From assembly GCA_037974965.1 (NCBI GenBank), contig JBBPFI010000015.1, forward strand, positions 35,001-99,000: DNA of 64,000 nt. The letters are read 5' to 3'. Position 1 is the stretch's first letter. Each line of letters opens with the position of its first letter. Positions 48,742 through 60,797 of the stretch are shown piece by piece. A program made the translations under genes and the position numbers. This DNA comes from Dacryopinax spathularia (Eukaryota > Basidiomycota > Dacrymycetes > Dacrymycetales > Dacrymycetaceae). The notes beneath the pieces are model-generated. The model made no database searches. It was not told the origin of the DNA and saw nothing but the letters and a program-made list of their open reading frames with translations.

Positions 48742-49524
48742 TCACAGCTTGGTCAGAACATTGTCGACCGAGGTAACGGTCACCTTGCTCGGATCTTCCT
48801 CCACGATAACATCTTCCACCTTCCCGTTCTTCACGATAATCGCGCTGCGCTGCGAGACGTTCTATCAGCTATCCGAGGCAAGCAAGATAGCAAAAGATAC
48901 ACACTTTGAGGCGGGGTCCCCCAAGTAGGGGCGTAGCATCGAATATCAGACCGAGCGCAGAGGAGAAGGCGCCGGTGTCATCCGCAATCTATCCACTATC
49001 AGGGTGCTTCCTGCATATTTTGATGATCATGCTTACAAAGTGAACGACTTGATTGCAGTCAATTAGCTGACATACAGGGTATTCGCACGTAAGGGCCACG
49101 TACGTGTTCCTCCCGAGCGAGAAGCGGCCAGCTTCTGCTTCCACGCCTGCATGACGAACACGTCATTTACTGCGACTACCCAGATGCCCTGTACCCCTTT
49201 CGCCTCCAGTTCAGAATACTTTTCGATGTACCCTGGAACCTGGTACGCGTCAGTATGTGCCAACGCCAACCGGTCGTGTAGGGGGGGGGGGGGGGGGGGG
49301 GGGGGGCAATGCACCTGTTCGGAACACGACGGGCTGAACGCCGCGGGAACCCCGACGATTATATGGGTGCCCGTAGCCAGCTTGTCAGCGAGTGAGAAGG
49401 TCTTGGTCGGATCGTCCTCCTTCACAGGACCGGAAGGGACCTCGGCGCCTGGTTTAACTTGGGAAAGGAGGGTAGCGAAGGCGCTGTGAGCGGCCGTAGC
49501 AGCAGCGGTGACGAGAGATGCCAT
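48742..49524 (-). CDS. Peroxiredoxin, Prx5/Ahp1 type
   Basis: Reduces hydroperoxides using a peroxidatic cysteine. Five exons (49524-49315, 49239-49104, 49047-49037, 48988-48905, 48861-48742) give 186 residues, near the family norm. VPAAFSPSCSEQ holds the active-site Cys, and the VPGYIEKYSEL, VVAVNDVFVMQAW, DTGAFSSALGL and ATPLLGG blocks follow in family order; PAAF replaces the usual PGAF. No clear organelle signal is seen. Two oddities: exon 3 is only 11 bp, encoding the VHF part of the strand before IADD, and intron 1 contains a run of 26 G on the plus strand. Confidence 0.9.
49281..49306. repeat. G26 homopolymer (C26 on the mRNA strand) in intron 1
   Basis: Twenty-six consecutive G lie 8 bp inside the donor side of the peroxiredoxin intron. 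The tract is prone to length change and assembly error. Confidence 0.9.
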
Positions 49525-50048
49525 TGTTGCGAGTGGGGATCCAAAGTCACAGTTTGAGGTTAAACAGAGGAACCTTTGTCAGTCCTTGGTGTTTGTGGTC
49601 GAGGAGGGAGAGACTGAACGCATTGATGGGATCGAGCAGTCAAGGGATAATATGGAGAAAGTAGCAGAGGCGATGACATCATAGCACGATCGAACCATTC
49701 GACGATCGCGCTTCTTTTCACTCGACATGGAGACGCGGGGTTTTTGAGTCTAAATGTACATTATGTGCGAACTCATAAAATAGCATCACTTTGGAGCAAC
49801 ATCCGCTCCGGCATCCCTGTAGAATGTCCATACACGATACCCAAAAGAGAGCCACTCCCCGCAACACGCCCAACCAGCAAGATCGCATGGCAGCCGGATT
49901 CGCACCCACCCCCAATCATCGATTTTTTCGCGTTTCAACCACCGCTCGCCCTGGAAGGCCCTTCCCAATGATAGGCTCTTCTGACCCACTAGAGGCACGC
50001 CGTCAGAGAACCATTGAAATAGATATACGAGAGAGTATGTCAAACCAC
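49525..50048. other. Intergenic between two minus-strand genes
   Basis: About 520 bp containing the peroxiredoxin promoter side and the 3' region of the ceramide synthase gene. No gene is supported. Confidence 0.4.
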
Positions 50049-51302
50049 TCACCCATCGTCCTCCTCATCACTACGCACGTCCTCAGCACCTTCACCGAAA
50101 ACCACCTTGAGAGCGACAACAACGATCATTGAGAACCATAACAGCAACAGCATTTGAAGGGCCAATAGTAACGCAATGAATGTGAGATAAGCATTATGAG
50201 TCAGGTAGAGGCCGGTCGAAGGGGACCATCGGAATGGAATGAGATTCGGTGCATCGCGATAGGCGGAATAGATGATGGCCCCAAACAGCAAATGGCGCGT
50301 AAGGAGCCAGGAAATTAAGAACACCACAAATGCAGCGTCCTTGGCCCTCTCGTACCCAAGGTAACGTAGCATCTTGGCGGCCTACAAAATTGTGAGCACA
50401 ACAACGCGCCGGGGCGGAACGCCACACTCACTGGCAAGATGTAGTCGGTCAAATCCATGAGGAAGAGAATCATAGTACCGACTCGGGTGAAGTTGGTGAC
50501 ATAGCTCGCAATCATCAATGATATGGTAATGATGTGATGGGAGAACATCTGCCAATGATCCTTCCTTCGCTCTTCGATATTGATGATAATGAGCTGGTGG
50601 AACCATTCCGCCAGTTGAGTCAGATAGTAGAACTTGACGGGACCGGGGAGTGGCGTATGGGGATAGCCTCTCCAGAACTCTTGCGGATTGAAGGGTGCCC
50701 ACGGACTGTTTAGATAGATGTACTAGTCCGAAGTCAGTCTCACCGGCGAGGTGAAGGGGGACAATGGACTCACGAGGCCAAAGGACCAGTACACAACATA
50801 GTATATTACACTGAAACCTTGCTCCGAGAAACGCGTTACTCCTCGTTCTCGTCGCCTCTGTTCCTGTTTGGAGACCACTCGCCCCGCATGTCCATTCCCT
50901 ACACCATTTCCATTCGCAATGGCACCACCCTTTGCGCCTGCCTTTTCTGCAGAAGCGTCGCTGTAAAGGACTCGGTGGGCGATGGGGGCGAGAACGTAGG
51001 ACATGGCGACTTCACGGACGATGATGAAAAAAACGATCCATGTGAGCACGAAGCAAGCATCCAGATAGCCTTTCCCGTAATGTTGCCATTCGGGGAAGAA
51101 ATTGGTGTTTGGAGGGGTTGACACTGGATATGACAGCGTAAAGAAGGGCCGTATACGATCTGCCAAGCCCGGGTAATGTGGCAGAGAGTCGTTAACAAAG
51201 TTCATTAGGGGAGTTAGTCGGTCTGGAAAAAGCCGAGAGATGTGAGCTTGAGCGTGAGACGCGACGGGTTGAAATTGGCAGGTGCATACCTGCCCCATGC
51301 AT
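50049..51302 (-). CDS. LAG1: Ceramide synthase, Lag1/TLC family
   Basis: Joins a fatty acyl-CoA to a sphingoid base in the ER membrane. Four exons (51302-51290, 51222-50774, 50722-50432, 50381-50049) give 361 residues. The Lag1 signature is intact: DHWQMFSHHIITISLM with the paired His and, later, LMDLTDYILP. TLC helices are visible (ACFVLTWIVFFIIVREVAM, GFSVIYYVVYWSFGLY, DAAFVVFLISWLLTRHLLF, AYLTFIALLLALQMLLLLW). The tail is acidic (EDVRSDEEDDG). The 5' end is the weak point: a 13 bp first exon joined across a strong GTATGC..TTTTTCCAG intron gives an in-phase start, while an unspliced ATG at 51298 would add an unlikely N-terminus. The N-terminus is short for the family. Confidence 0.9.
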
Positions 51303-51686
51303 TTCTGCGAGTGTGTTCTAGCCGGTATTGGAGTAGGGATTGGGTTGTGTAGAGTGCGCGTGTGAGGTCAGTTATAGAGATGGAATGGCTATGATTTGAG
51401 TGAGAAATAAGTTGATGGGCTCGAGCCAAATGAAGGAGGGGCTGCGTTATGAATATCTGTCGGGTGTCGCCGTCGTTGTCGATGAAGAAAGCAGCGACGG
51501 ACGGTGTCGTTAATCGTTTCTGGTCGCCCCCAAACGGGGGCATACATCGCCCCTCCGAAAACGGCCACCACGCGATCACAGCGTCGCGACACCCGATCAT
51601 TCATTCACCCAGACCCTACTGCCTCAAACTGAGCAGTACTCCCTTTCATCACCCACATCGGACACTACAGTACACCTGGTGTCAGC
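51303..51686. other. Divergent promoter interval
   Basis: 384 bp between the minus-strand ceramide synthase start and the plus-strand snRNP gene; promoters of both should lie here. No other gene is supported. Confidence 0.45.
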
Positions 51687-52481
51687 ATGTCTATACCGCC
51701 AAACACATGCATTTATATCAATAACCTCAATGATAAGATAAATAAGGAAGGTAGGGAACTCAATCCAACTACATATGGACCGATTGAACGGACTGAATTC
51801 ACTTACACGTCCTCGCAGAATTGCGGGCCCAACTCTATGCACTGTTCACCCCATACGGCAAGGTCATCGACATCGTTGCGAGAAAAGGCCCAAAGATGAA
51901 GGGACAAGCATTTGTCGTTTTCGGGGACCTCGCGGGAGCTACAACGGCTATGCGGGCAATGGACGGAGAGTTCTTTTATGACAAGCCTATGGTACGTCCT
52001 TTGCCTTGTTCCCCTACTAGGCAGGTGCCCGAGGTCCCACATGCGAGAGGACTTTCTCCTCCTTCTGCTCTTTTTCGGCGTGGCGAAAGCCAACTGGTTG
52101 TTCAGTGAACCGCGTGGGAATGTCATCGTTCTATCTGCGTTTTGGCATCTCGCTCCCTCTCTTACGCAGACGCTGACAAACGCGCAGCATATACAATACG
52201 GTAAATCAAAATCACACGCGACCATTCGGTTAGAGCAAGGGGCAGACGCTGTACCCTTCGGGGCGAAGACAGGCGAGAGTATGAACGGCAAGGCTGACAA
52301 GGTGGTCATGTCAAGAGCAGAGGGTGAAGCTGCAGATCGAGAACGGGAAAAGAAGGAGGAGATGGAAGGAATCAAGCGAGCCAGAGAAGACGGTACGGAG
52401 GATGGTGCACCACAGGCTAAGAAGAGCCGGACGGAAGATGACGACGATGCCGTGGAGATGGAGATTGAGGACGATGAATGA
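51687..52481 (+). CDS. U1A/U2B''-type snRNP protein
   Basis: Binds stem-loop RNA of U1 or U2 snRNA in the spliceosome. Three exons (51687-51750, 51819-51991, 52188-52481) give 176 residues with one N-terminal RRM: NTCIYINNLNDKINKEELRA fits the family's RNP2 region (TIYINNLNEKI) and KGQAFVVFGD is RNP1. It is followed by YDKPMHIQYGKSKS and a charged Lys/Glu-rich tail with a basic signal (KREDG..AKKSRTEDDDD). No second RRM is present, as in yeast Msl1 (U2B''), whereas metazoan U1A/U2B'' have two. Intron 2 is 196 bp, much longer than the ~50 bp norm here, without a recognisable embedded element. Confidence 0.88.
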
Positions 52482-53157
52482 CCGCGATCTGTCCTCGCTT
52501 CTCGACTGCCCAAGGCAGACCCCCGCCGTGGACGTACTCGGCCGAAAGGTCCTGCTTTGCTTAGTTGCGAGTGCTACCGACCCATCATCGCCGGCTCTGA
52601 GAGCGGAGGACTGTTTGACGATTCTCAGAATGGCTTCAACTTGGCCTGGGCGGGTGCTAGGACCTGATGGGACCGTAATATGTACCAACAGATGTGCCTG
52701 CAGTAGGATATTTGTGCGTATCTACTAAACCTAAAAGAAACTCGGCGAAAAGCGGTGCAGGGATAAAGGCACGTGGCAAAAGCACGTGGCCTCAGTGTGC
52801 GTTAGAATGCGTCGCGACGCATTCTAACGCACAGCCACTAAGCTGTGCAGGGGACCTGTGTCTCAGAACCAATGGGCCCGGTCCGAAGGTCTTTCCCCTT
52901 AGTCCCTAACTGCTACCTGAGATCGGTAACTCCCAATTGCGTGCAGTGGCAGTGCTCCCCCTCTTTCGCATCTTCTGTTCACTTTTGTTTTGGCCAAGCC
53001 CTTTAAGAAGTTAATAAGCATATGTAAGGGATGGATATTTCTAGGAGCTTTTTGCGCTAATTTGAAGATAATAGACTGTAGGCTTATATTGTTGTGGAAT
53101 CTGCATATTCTGATATAAAGTCAACTGTGCAAGCATGTGTGCTATTTTGCTTGATTT
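52482..53157. other. Junction between snRNP gene and Helitron
   Basis: Contains the 3' region of the snRNP gene, then A|TCTACTAAAC at 52720/52721, which would fit a Helitron 5' end (TC after A), a GCACGTGGC direct repeat (about 52769 and 52782) and the palindrome at 52796-52833. From about 52980 the sequence is AT-rich and probably belongs to the element. The true 5' end is not resolved. Confidence 0.4.
52796..52833. repeat. 38 bp perfect palindrome
   Basis: TGTGCGTTAGAATGCGTCG is followed directly by its exact reverse complement, with no loop. It lies about 425 bp upstream of the Helitron Rep frame and could be a subterminal hairpin of that element, a transcription terminator or a protein-binding palindrome. 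Confidence 0.95.
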
Positions 53158-56100
53158 TTGAGGACTTTCTGCTCATACTTTGTTTTCAGGCCTGACCCAA
53201 CTACCCCTCGATCGTCTCAACGTAGTGAAGAGCGCTTACGGAGAGAACAGCAAATGACCTCACCAAGCGAGCGCCACACCCGTCAACCACTTTCCCGTGC
53301 ACCTATACCTCAGCCTGTGTTTGCTTTACCCCATGCTGCACCTTTCCAACAGCAGGACACACCAATTGCACCAACATCTCAGGAGCGTTTTGAAGATTTG
53401 CAGGCTCGGGCTGCTGCCCTCCTTGGTGATCAACCTCTGATCCAACCAATGACTCATGCTGAGCGCCTTGCACAACGACGACAAAGCAGGCGTGAGCGTG
53501 GGAGCCGACCTGAGCAACAAGCAGCTCCTGAAGCACGGCCACCTGCTATTTTAGTCCTGCCTGCACAACCTCCACAGGAAGAACCCATTCAACCTGTTCA
53601 AATCCTGTCATATGCAGATTGCCTTGCCCAACGAGTTCAAAACCGTACCACTGCACAACAAAATCGCCGGCAAGGAGAGGCTGCTCAAAGTACTGCTCTT
53701 GATGCACTCGCAGGTCTCCAATTGCAAGACCCAGAGGAAGACCTTAACCAGGAAAGAATTCACACCTTGGAAGAAGAAGCGAATGAAGCGCAACAGGCTT
53801 CACAACAACCCCGACAATGGAACCCAGATGGAATCCATCGATATGCAGCAAATGCTGCACGGCACCGTGACAAGAAAATCTCTCTTGGTCCATGCAACCA
53901 GGTATGTGCATTCTGTGGTGCCCTGCACTTTATCAAGGAGCGAGAAAGTGGGTCAAGCATGGCTGCACCAACCTTTATGAAGTGCTGTGGTCGTGGTAGC
54001 ATCCAACTTCCACCTTTTGGTGATATTCCTCCCTATTTGGCCAACCTCATGCGCTCCAATGATGAACTAGCCAAGCACTTTCGCGAAAACATCCAGCAGT
54101 ACAACCACGCTTTTTCATTTGTTTCACTTGGTACCCAGCAGGACCGTACCGTTCTGAATGGTGGAGGGGTTTACACATACCGCATTTGCGGTGCACTTTA
54201 CCACCGCTATGGAGGCATACAACCACGCGATGGTCAGGCCCCATCATACAACCAGCTTTCTTTTCTGGACCCCCAACTAGCCCGGCTGGAGCGAGAGAAA
54301 CGGAATACGAACCTGAGACCACAGCTGTTGTGGGAGCTGGGACAGATGCTGCAAGAAAGCCATGGATACACGCGCATCTTCAAGCATGCATATGAAAGGT
54401 TGCAAGAACAGGCAGCCAAAAACCTGCAAGCAGGACAACCTGCAAGCAGGACAACCTGCAGAAGCACCGGTGGCAGTTGCACTGCACTTTGACCCACGCA
54501 AGGACCAGCGCCGCTACAACAAACAAACGGTGGAGGAGGTTGCTGTCATCATGCCCAATGATGAGAACACAAAACGCAGGGATATCCTCCTTCACAATCG
54601 CACCGATGGACAGCTCAAGATCATGAGCACGGGTAACCCAGCCTACATGGCTTTGCATTATGTGCTCGCTTTCCCCAATGGTGAGCATGGCTGGCATTGG
54701 GCCATTCCAAAGGTGGGCCAGGTCATGGAGAGGGAATGTGAGGAACTGGAGGATGCAGATGACATTGGAGAAGATGATGATGCTGGCCCTGCTCAACGCC
54801 GGACCAGAACTGTGACTGAAATGGAGTACTACCAATATCGTCTCCATTACCGTCCACAACCTTCAGCACAGCATCTTTTCCGACTAGGACACCTTTTCCA
54901 GCAGCTTATTGTGGATGCATGGGCGTGTGTAGAGCAGGACCGGCTGGAGTGGATCAAGCATAACCAGAAGACGCTCCGTGCCGATCTCTACAATGGCCTC
55001 ATGGATGCAAGATCAGCCAACGATGACAATCCACAGCTGTCCGAGTTGGGGAAACGGATCATCCTGCCTTCATCCTTCACTGCAAGTGGCCGGTACATGG
55101 CCCAGCTGTACCAAGACTCGATGGCCATTGTTCGCTGGGCTGGCCGACCCGACATTTTCCTCACCCTGACTGCCAATCCAAAATGGCCCGAGATCATTGA
55201 GAACCTGCTTCCCGGTCAGACTGCCTCCGATCGACCTGATATTGTTGCACGTGTCTTCAACCTGAAACGTGCAGAAGTATTGGACCTGATCTATAAAGGA
55301 AACATCTTTGGCAAGGCCATTGCAAGGGTCTACACCATTGAATACCAGAAGCGAGGGCTGCCACACATGCACCTTCTTATCTTCCTTGATCAGTCATCCA
55401 AACTGCGCTCACCTCAAGAGGTCGACCTCCACATCTCGGCAGAGATCCCATCCCAACAGGAGGAGCCTGACCTTTATGAGCTGGTGACCTCACACATGAT
55501 CCATGGACCCTGTGGGGCAGCCTTCCCCAATGCACCATGCATGAAAGATGGGAAATGCAGCAAAGGGTTCCCCAAGGCCTTCTCTCCAGAGACCCGGATG
55601 GACACGGACTCCTATGTGCAGCTCCGGCGCCCCAACAATGGCCGGTCTGTTGAGAAAGGAGGAGTCCCGCTGGATAACAGATGGGTGGTGCCTTATCCAA
55701 AGTGTGCAAACTGTTCCCCCTTTCTGATCAGTGCTAACCAGCTTGGTTTTAGGAACCTTCTCAGACGCATCCAGGCTCACTGCAATGCAGAATTCTGCTT
55801 CACTGTGGGTGCAGTAAAGTACATCCACAAGTATGTGTACAAGGGCCAGGATCGCATCACCTTAGAGGTCACCGATGAGGTTAAGAGCTACCTGGATGCA
55901 CGGTATGTGGGACCGGTTGAGGCCGTATGGCGCCTCTTTCGCTTCCGCATGCATGACAAGAAGCCCTCTGTCTATCGGCTCCCTGTGCACCTTCCCGATG
56001 AGCAGCAAATCTATTTCCGGGAGGAAGATCAGCTTGATGCAGTGATCGATCGCGCTTCCAGCACACGCACCACGCTCACCAAGTTCTTTGCAATGAATGC

Positions 56101-58186
56101 ATCTTTGGAGCCTGCCCAGCGCATACACACCTACCAGGAATTCCCCGCCTACTATGTATGGAAGAAGACAGCTCGCCGCTGGGACTTCCACCGGTCACAG
56201 TATGCTATTGGACGGATGTACTTCATACAGCCAACCGCTGGAGAGCGCTTCTACCTCCGCACCCTGCTTGCTCATGTGCCCGGCCCTACCTCTTTCGAGG
56301 ATCTGCGCACTGTGGGCGGTGTTGTGCACCCCACCTTCAAAGCTGCATGCTGTGCCCTGGGATTGCTGGAGGACGATGGTGAGTGGATGGGGTGCTTGCA
56401 AGAGGCATGCAACATGCAGACCGGAGCACAACTTCGCTTGCTCTTTGCCACCATGCTGCAGCATTGCAACCCAACCTCCCCTGGAGCCTTATGGACCGAA
56501 TTCAAGAACCACATTTGTGATGATCTGCTACGGTGCCTCCAGCGACAGAGCCCTGATATGATGCAAGAGGATGCCCTGGACTATGGCCTCTTCCTCATTG
56601 ACCAGCTCTTGCGCAGCCAAGGGGCCAGCCTGACCGATGAACGGTTCAATGGCGAATTCCCTGCTTTCCGCACCGACTGGGATGCACGACTTGCTCAGCA
56701 TGCCAACCGCCAAATTGCAGAGCAGCTGGACTATGATCGGGTGGAGATGGCAGAGATGGCAACAGAGATGACAACATGCTTCAACCAAGAACAGAAAGCA
56801 GCATTTGATGCAATTGTCCACCATCCAGAGCGGGGCGGAATGTTCTGGCTGCAAGGTCCAGGTGGCACTGGGAAGACCTTTGTCTACAAGGCAGTGTGTG
56901 CTCATCTGCGCTCCGAGGGTAGGATTGTCCTCTGTGTTGCCTCCTCTGGCATTGCAGCACTGTTGCTCCCTGGTGGCCGCACGGCACACTCCACGTTCAA
57001 GATCCCGATCCCAATCAATGAGACATCATCCTGCAATGTGGCCAAGAACAGCCAATTGGCAGAGCTGCTCCGCAAGGCTGAGCTCACCATCTGGGATGAA
57101 GCCACCGCTCAGCACAAGCACTGCATTGAGGCAGTAGATCGCACCTTGCGGGATGTGCGGAACCAGCCCAACAAGCCTTTTGGAGGGATGCGGATGGTGT
57201 TCGGAGGAGACTGGCAACAGACCTTGCCTGTGGAGCCGCGGTGTGAGCGGGAGAACATTGTGGATGCCTGTCTGCAACGCTCCCACCTGTGGAAGGCTAT
57301 CCAAGTGCTACGCCTGACACGCAACATGCGACTGGATGCAGCAGATCCCCAGAGTGCCCAGTTTGCAGCATGGTTGTTAACAGTGGGGACAGGGCAGGCC
57401 ACCCGGCCAGATGGGATGGTCCAGTTGCGGGATGGTATGCGATGTGGACCTGAAGTGCAGCATCTGATCTCTGCTATCTATCGGGACATCAGAAATCCTA
57501 ACCTGTCCGGTCAAGAAGGGGATGACTACTTCCTGCATCGCACTATCCTGGCAGCACGAAACACTGAGGTCAATGATTTGAATGCGCAAGTCCTGGATCT
57601 GCTCCCAGGGGAGCCAAACATCTTTCTTTCAGCCGATTCTGTTGTTCAGGAGCCTACTGCAGCACCACTGGACCTTCCTGTTGAATACCTCAATTCCCTC
57701 AAGGTTCCAGGACTCCCGCTAAGCAAGCTCATCCTCAAGCCAGGCTGCACCCTGATGTTGTTACGCAACCTGGCTCCAACCCAGGGCCTTTGCAATGGCA
57801 CCCGCATGCGTCTTATTTAAGCCCATCGCCATGTCCTTCAAGTTCGACTGCTTGGGGGTGAACATGGTGGTGAAATGGCCTTCATTCCAAGAATTACGCT
57901 CACACCCTCCGAAGAGGAGCTTCCATTCACGCTCAAGCGGTGCCAGTTCCCGGTGCAACTTGCCTTTGCAATGTCCATCAACAAAGCACAGGGACAGTCG
58001 GTTCAGAATGTAGGTCTTGACCTCCGCATGCCTGTTTTCTCCCATGGTCAGCTCTATGTTGCACTATCACGCTGTACCACAGCAGGTGCCGTAAAGGTCC
58101 TTTTGCCCCCACAGCCTTGCAACCTACCCCCACAATCCATTACCCCCAATGTTGTGTATCCCGAAGTCCTTACAGGTCTTACCTAA
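53158..58186 (+). mobile_element. Helitron (rolling-circle DNA transposon), coding core
   Basis: The span covers the Rep/helicase coding region; outer ends are uncertain (5' candidate 52721; no clear 3' hairpin plus CTRR end is seen by 58300). Base composition and codon use are more AT-rich and Gln/His-rich than flanking genes, fitting an intruder. It lies between the 3' side of the U1A/U2B''-type gene and the SNF7 promoter without interrupting either coding region. The single 16 bp duplication and single stop in an otherwise open ~1.6 kb codon frame point to recent activity. Confidence 0.9.
53254..58186 (+). pseudogene. Helitron Rep/Pif1-helicase gene, recently inactivated
   Basis: From the ATG at 53254 the frame covers a Gln-rich head, a Cys cluster (QVCAFCGALHF..MKCCGRG), the Helitron-like N domain (EYYQYRLHYRP, FRLGHLFQQLIVDAW), the HUH/Rep part (GLPHMHLLIFLD with two His; KYIHKYVYKG with two Tyr) and a Pif1-type helicase (Walker A GPGGTGKTF, Walker B IWDEAT, FGGDWQQTLPV). 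The end carries FAMSINKAQGQSV and LYVALSRCTTAG. Two breaks: a 16 bp tandem duplication (CTGCAAGCAGGACAAC twice, about 54424-54455) shifts the frame, and a TAA at 57818-57820 interrupts the same frame that continues to 58186. All catalytic motifs are otherwise intact. Confidence 0.9.
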
Positions 58187-58627
58187 GCATTCTTTTTGCT
58201 TCCTGTACATTTTTGAGAATTAGAGCGCAATAAATGAAATCACGGAATGATGAGCGAAGCGAGACGGGTTAACCTCGTATACATAATAAGCTGATCTGAA
58301 AAGAATGTTTGATGGGCGAGAGAGCGAGAATGGACCACGTGACATGACGATGTGATCTCAGAGAGTCGTCGATTTCTGACTCCGTCCGACGGTTCGTTCC
58401 CCTTTCCGTTCGCTGTGCAATCCAAACGCCGCCGTATCGCAGCATACACTCAGTCACTTCGACCACCAAAGTGTTTATTATCCAACTCATACAACAGTAA
58501 CAACAGGCGCTATATTAACCCCTACGAATCGAATCACTCGACTGACTCACTGCTTCTTGTTCATCATCTTGTAATCCGAGTGTGGTCGCTTTATCCTCTG
58601 TCTGACCGCCTTCACTCCGGGTCAACC
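58187..58627. other. Helitron 3' flank and SNF7 promoter
   Basis: 440 bp. The element's 3' end is probably within 58187-58300 but no convincing terminus is seen. The rest should hold the SNF7 promoter and leader. Confidence 0.4.
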
Positions 58628-59450
58628 ATGTCCTCCTGGCTCAACCTCTTCGGTGGACGCAAAGACCCGAAGGCAACCGCAAGGGATGCTATCGTTAACT
58701 TGCGGCAACAGCTGGGAATGCTGGAGAAGAAGGAGGAGTATCTACAGAAGAAGATAGAGGAGGAGATGAAGAAAGCGAGGGCGAACGCCGTAACGAACAA
58801 GCTAGGTACGTGACGGGACTGGAAGGGGGCCGGCCCTGTCGCTGAACATCTGTAACAGCTGCGACCGGTGCTTTACGGCGAAAGAAGGCACTGGAAACGG
58901 AAATGGAGCGCATTGCGAATACCCGATTAACGCTCGAGACACAAGTGAACGCCCTTGAAAGCGCGAACATCAACCACGAGACCATGATCGCGATGAAGCG
59001 GGGTTCAGAGGCTTTGAAGACTATTCACCAAGGATTGTGCGTTCATTTCCTCTTCCCCGCATGTGGATATGCCCTCAACTTCTCGCTTCACAGAACCATC
59101 GACAAAGTCGATGCTACTATGGATTCTATCCGAGAACAGATGGAACTCACGAACGAGATATCCGACGCCATTGCGAATCCGATTAACATGGGCGTTGATT
59201 TGGATGAGGTAAGTTCGATCATCTAAACACCACGTCTGTGTGCTGACTTGTGGCGATCTAGGATGAGCTCAAGGAGCAGCTAGCAGAACTGGAGCAGGAA
59301 GAGCTGGACAATAAGCTTATGGGTGCAGAACGTGCACCCGTGCACGCGCCGAGTGAGCCCTCTCGTGTCGCCTCTGCGCCCACCACCACCGCGGAGGAGG
59401 ACGAGGAAGAGGCGCAGCTTCGGGCCCTGCAAGCGGAGATGGCGATGTAG
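58628..59450 (+). CDS. SNF7: ESCRT-III subunit Snf7 (Vps32/CHMP4)
   Basis: Main filament-forming ESCRT-III protein for multivesicular-body sorting and membrane scission at endosomes. Four exons (58628-58805, 58859-59036, 59094-59208, 59262-59450) give 219 residues. The family pattern is clear: amphipathic N-terminus MSSWLNLFGG, then KDPKATARDAIVNLRQQLGM, EKKEEYLQKKI, NKLAATGALRRKKALE, LETQVNALESANIN, GLTIDKVDATMDSIREQ, and an acidic C-terminal half (DELKEQLAELEQEELD) with a terminal helix EEAQLRALQAEMAM resembling an MIT-interacting/Bro1-binding end. Introns of 53-57 bp. Confidence 0.94.
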
Positions 59451-60797
59451 TGCTCGTGTGCTCTTATAGGAGAATTGGCTCGTTCGGCTGGCGCTATGGT
59501 CTGCGCACATGGTTGGCCTCTCGTACCTGGTATTCCACATTGTATTTTTCTACTCTCTATACACTCCCTCTCTCTGTTTTTTGTCACCATGTGCACTATA
59601 CATAATGAATGAAACCCGAAGGTACCGTTTGCAGTCATTGTTATGACTATGACTTGACATGTTCGCGGTTCCTAGAAAGACCCTCACTTGCTTATCGTGT
59701 TACACAGCGTGCAGAAACAAATCGTGAAAGAATCATGGGAAGTACCTAAAGGATGCTCCGCTGCAAAAAGTCCATGCACCGTGCGACGGTATCCCTGAAC
59801 AGCCAGACGTCGTGGAACAGTGCTCTCTCGACGGGCACACGACGCCGACGGCTTATTGCGGAATAGTCGCTGAAATCTCAATGGCCCTCACATTGATCCC
59901 ACAGACACTCCTGGCCATCCCAACAGTTCAAGCGTGGCGCGGGGATCGACTAGTTGGTCTCTCCCGTTGCTATGACACCACTTGTAATGCTAAGGTCAAC
60001 AATAAGCCCGCTCAAATGCAAGACGGCTGCTGAAGCGCAGTATAACAATATCGCGTGGCGGGTTTCAGACCCAGATACGCTAGTTCGGCGCCCAACGAGC
60101 AGCGTTGATAGCGTCAGCCTGCGCTGCCCCTGAGCCGCACCAAGAGCACGTAGGCACATTGTGTTGTTCTTCCTACATATTGACTCCAGCAGGCAAGAGC
60201 AGAAATCAATGAGCCGTATTGACTCTGCTGTTGGAAGCCGGACAGACGGTGAAGTGGGCTCCTCATACGAACACTGCTGGAAATTTTGTCCGGCCACTTG
60301 GCCCGGCGTCAGCCGTCTACAAGAACCCCACGACGGCATGATACCCCAAGATGCCAGTGCGCCATAAGGAAAAGACTCGGCATGCCCAGATCGAAACCCG
60401 CCATGTGCACTCAGTCGCGGCGAGCATAACAATCACTTTGCCTTGCGGCATCATTGTTCTTCCTGGTGAAGCTTGCTTCGGCTGTCTCTTTCACCCTCAG
60501 CTGTCAGAGCTTGACCACCCCTCCCCTGCCAGTCAGTGAGTGCAGCCCTCGACAGGAGGGGATAAAGCTGGGTGGGAACCGTACAGGATGAGTATGGGAT
60601 GTAGGCGAGACAATCGACGACTGCCCTGCGTTAGCAGGAGGACGCGCGAAATTGAGGGGAATGGGCCGGCCGACAGAATGCCGACACTCGGCACTGAGGG
60701 TGGATGGTATTCGTGCTTGCAAGGTAGTGCGAAACAATCGTGCATGAAGGTGAAGAAAACTAGACACGATACGGGTCTGGCGACATCGGGGTATGGC
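59451..60797. other. Intergenic, no recognised gene
   Basis: About 1.35 kb between SNF7 and MOB1 stop. The 60540-61334 plus-strand ORF is an antisense shadow of MOB1 in its second half. A minus-strand ORF at 59950-60432 has no recognisable features. Nothing else is supportable. Confidence 0.4.
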
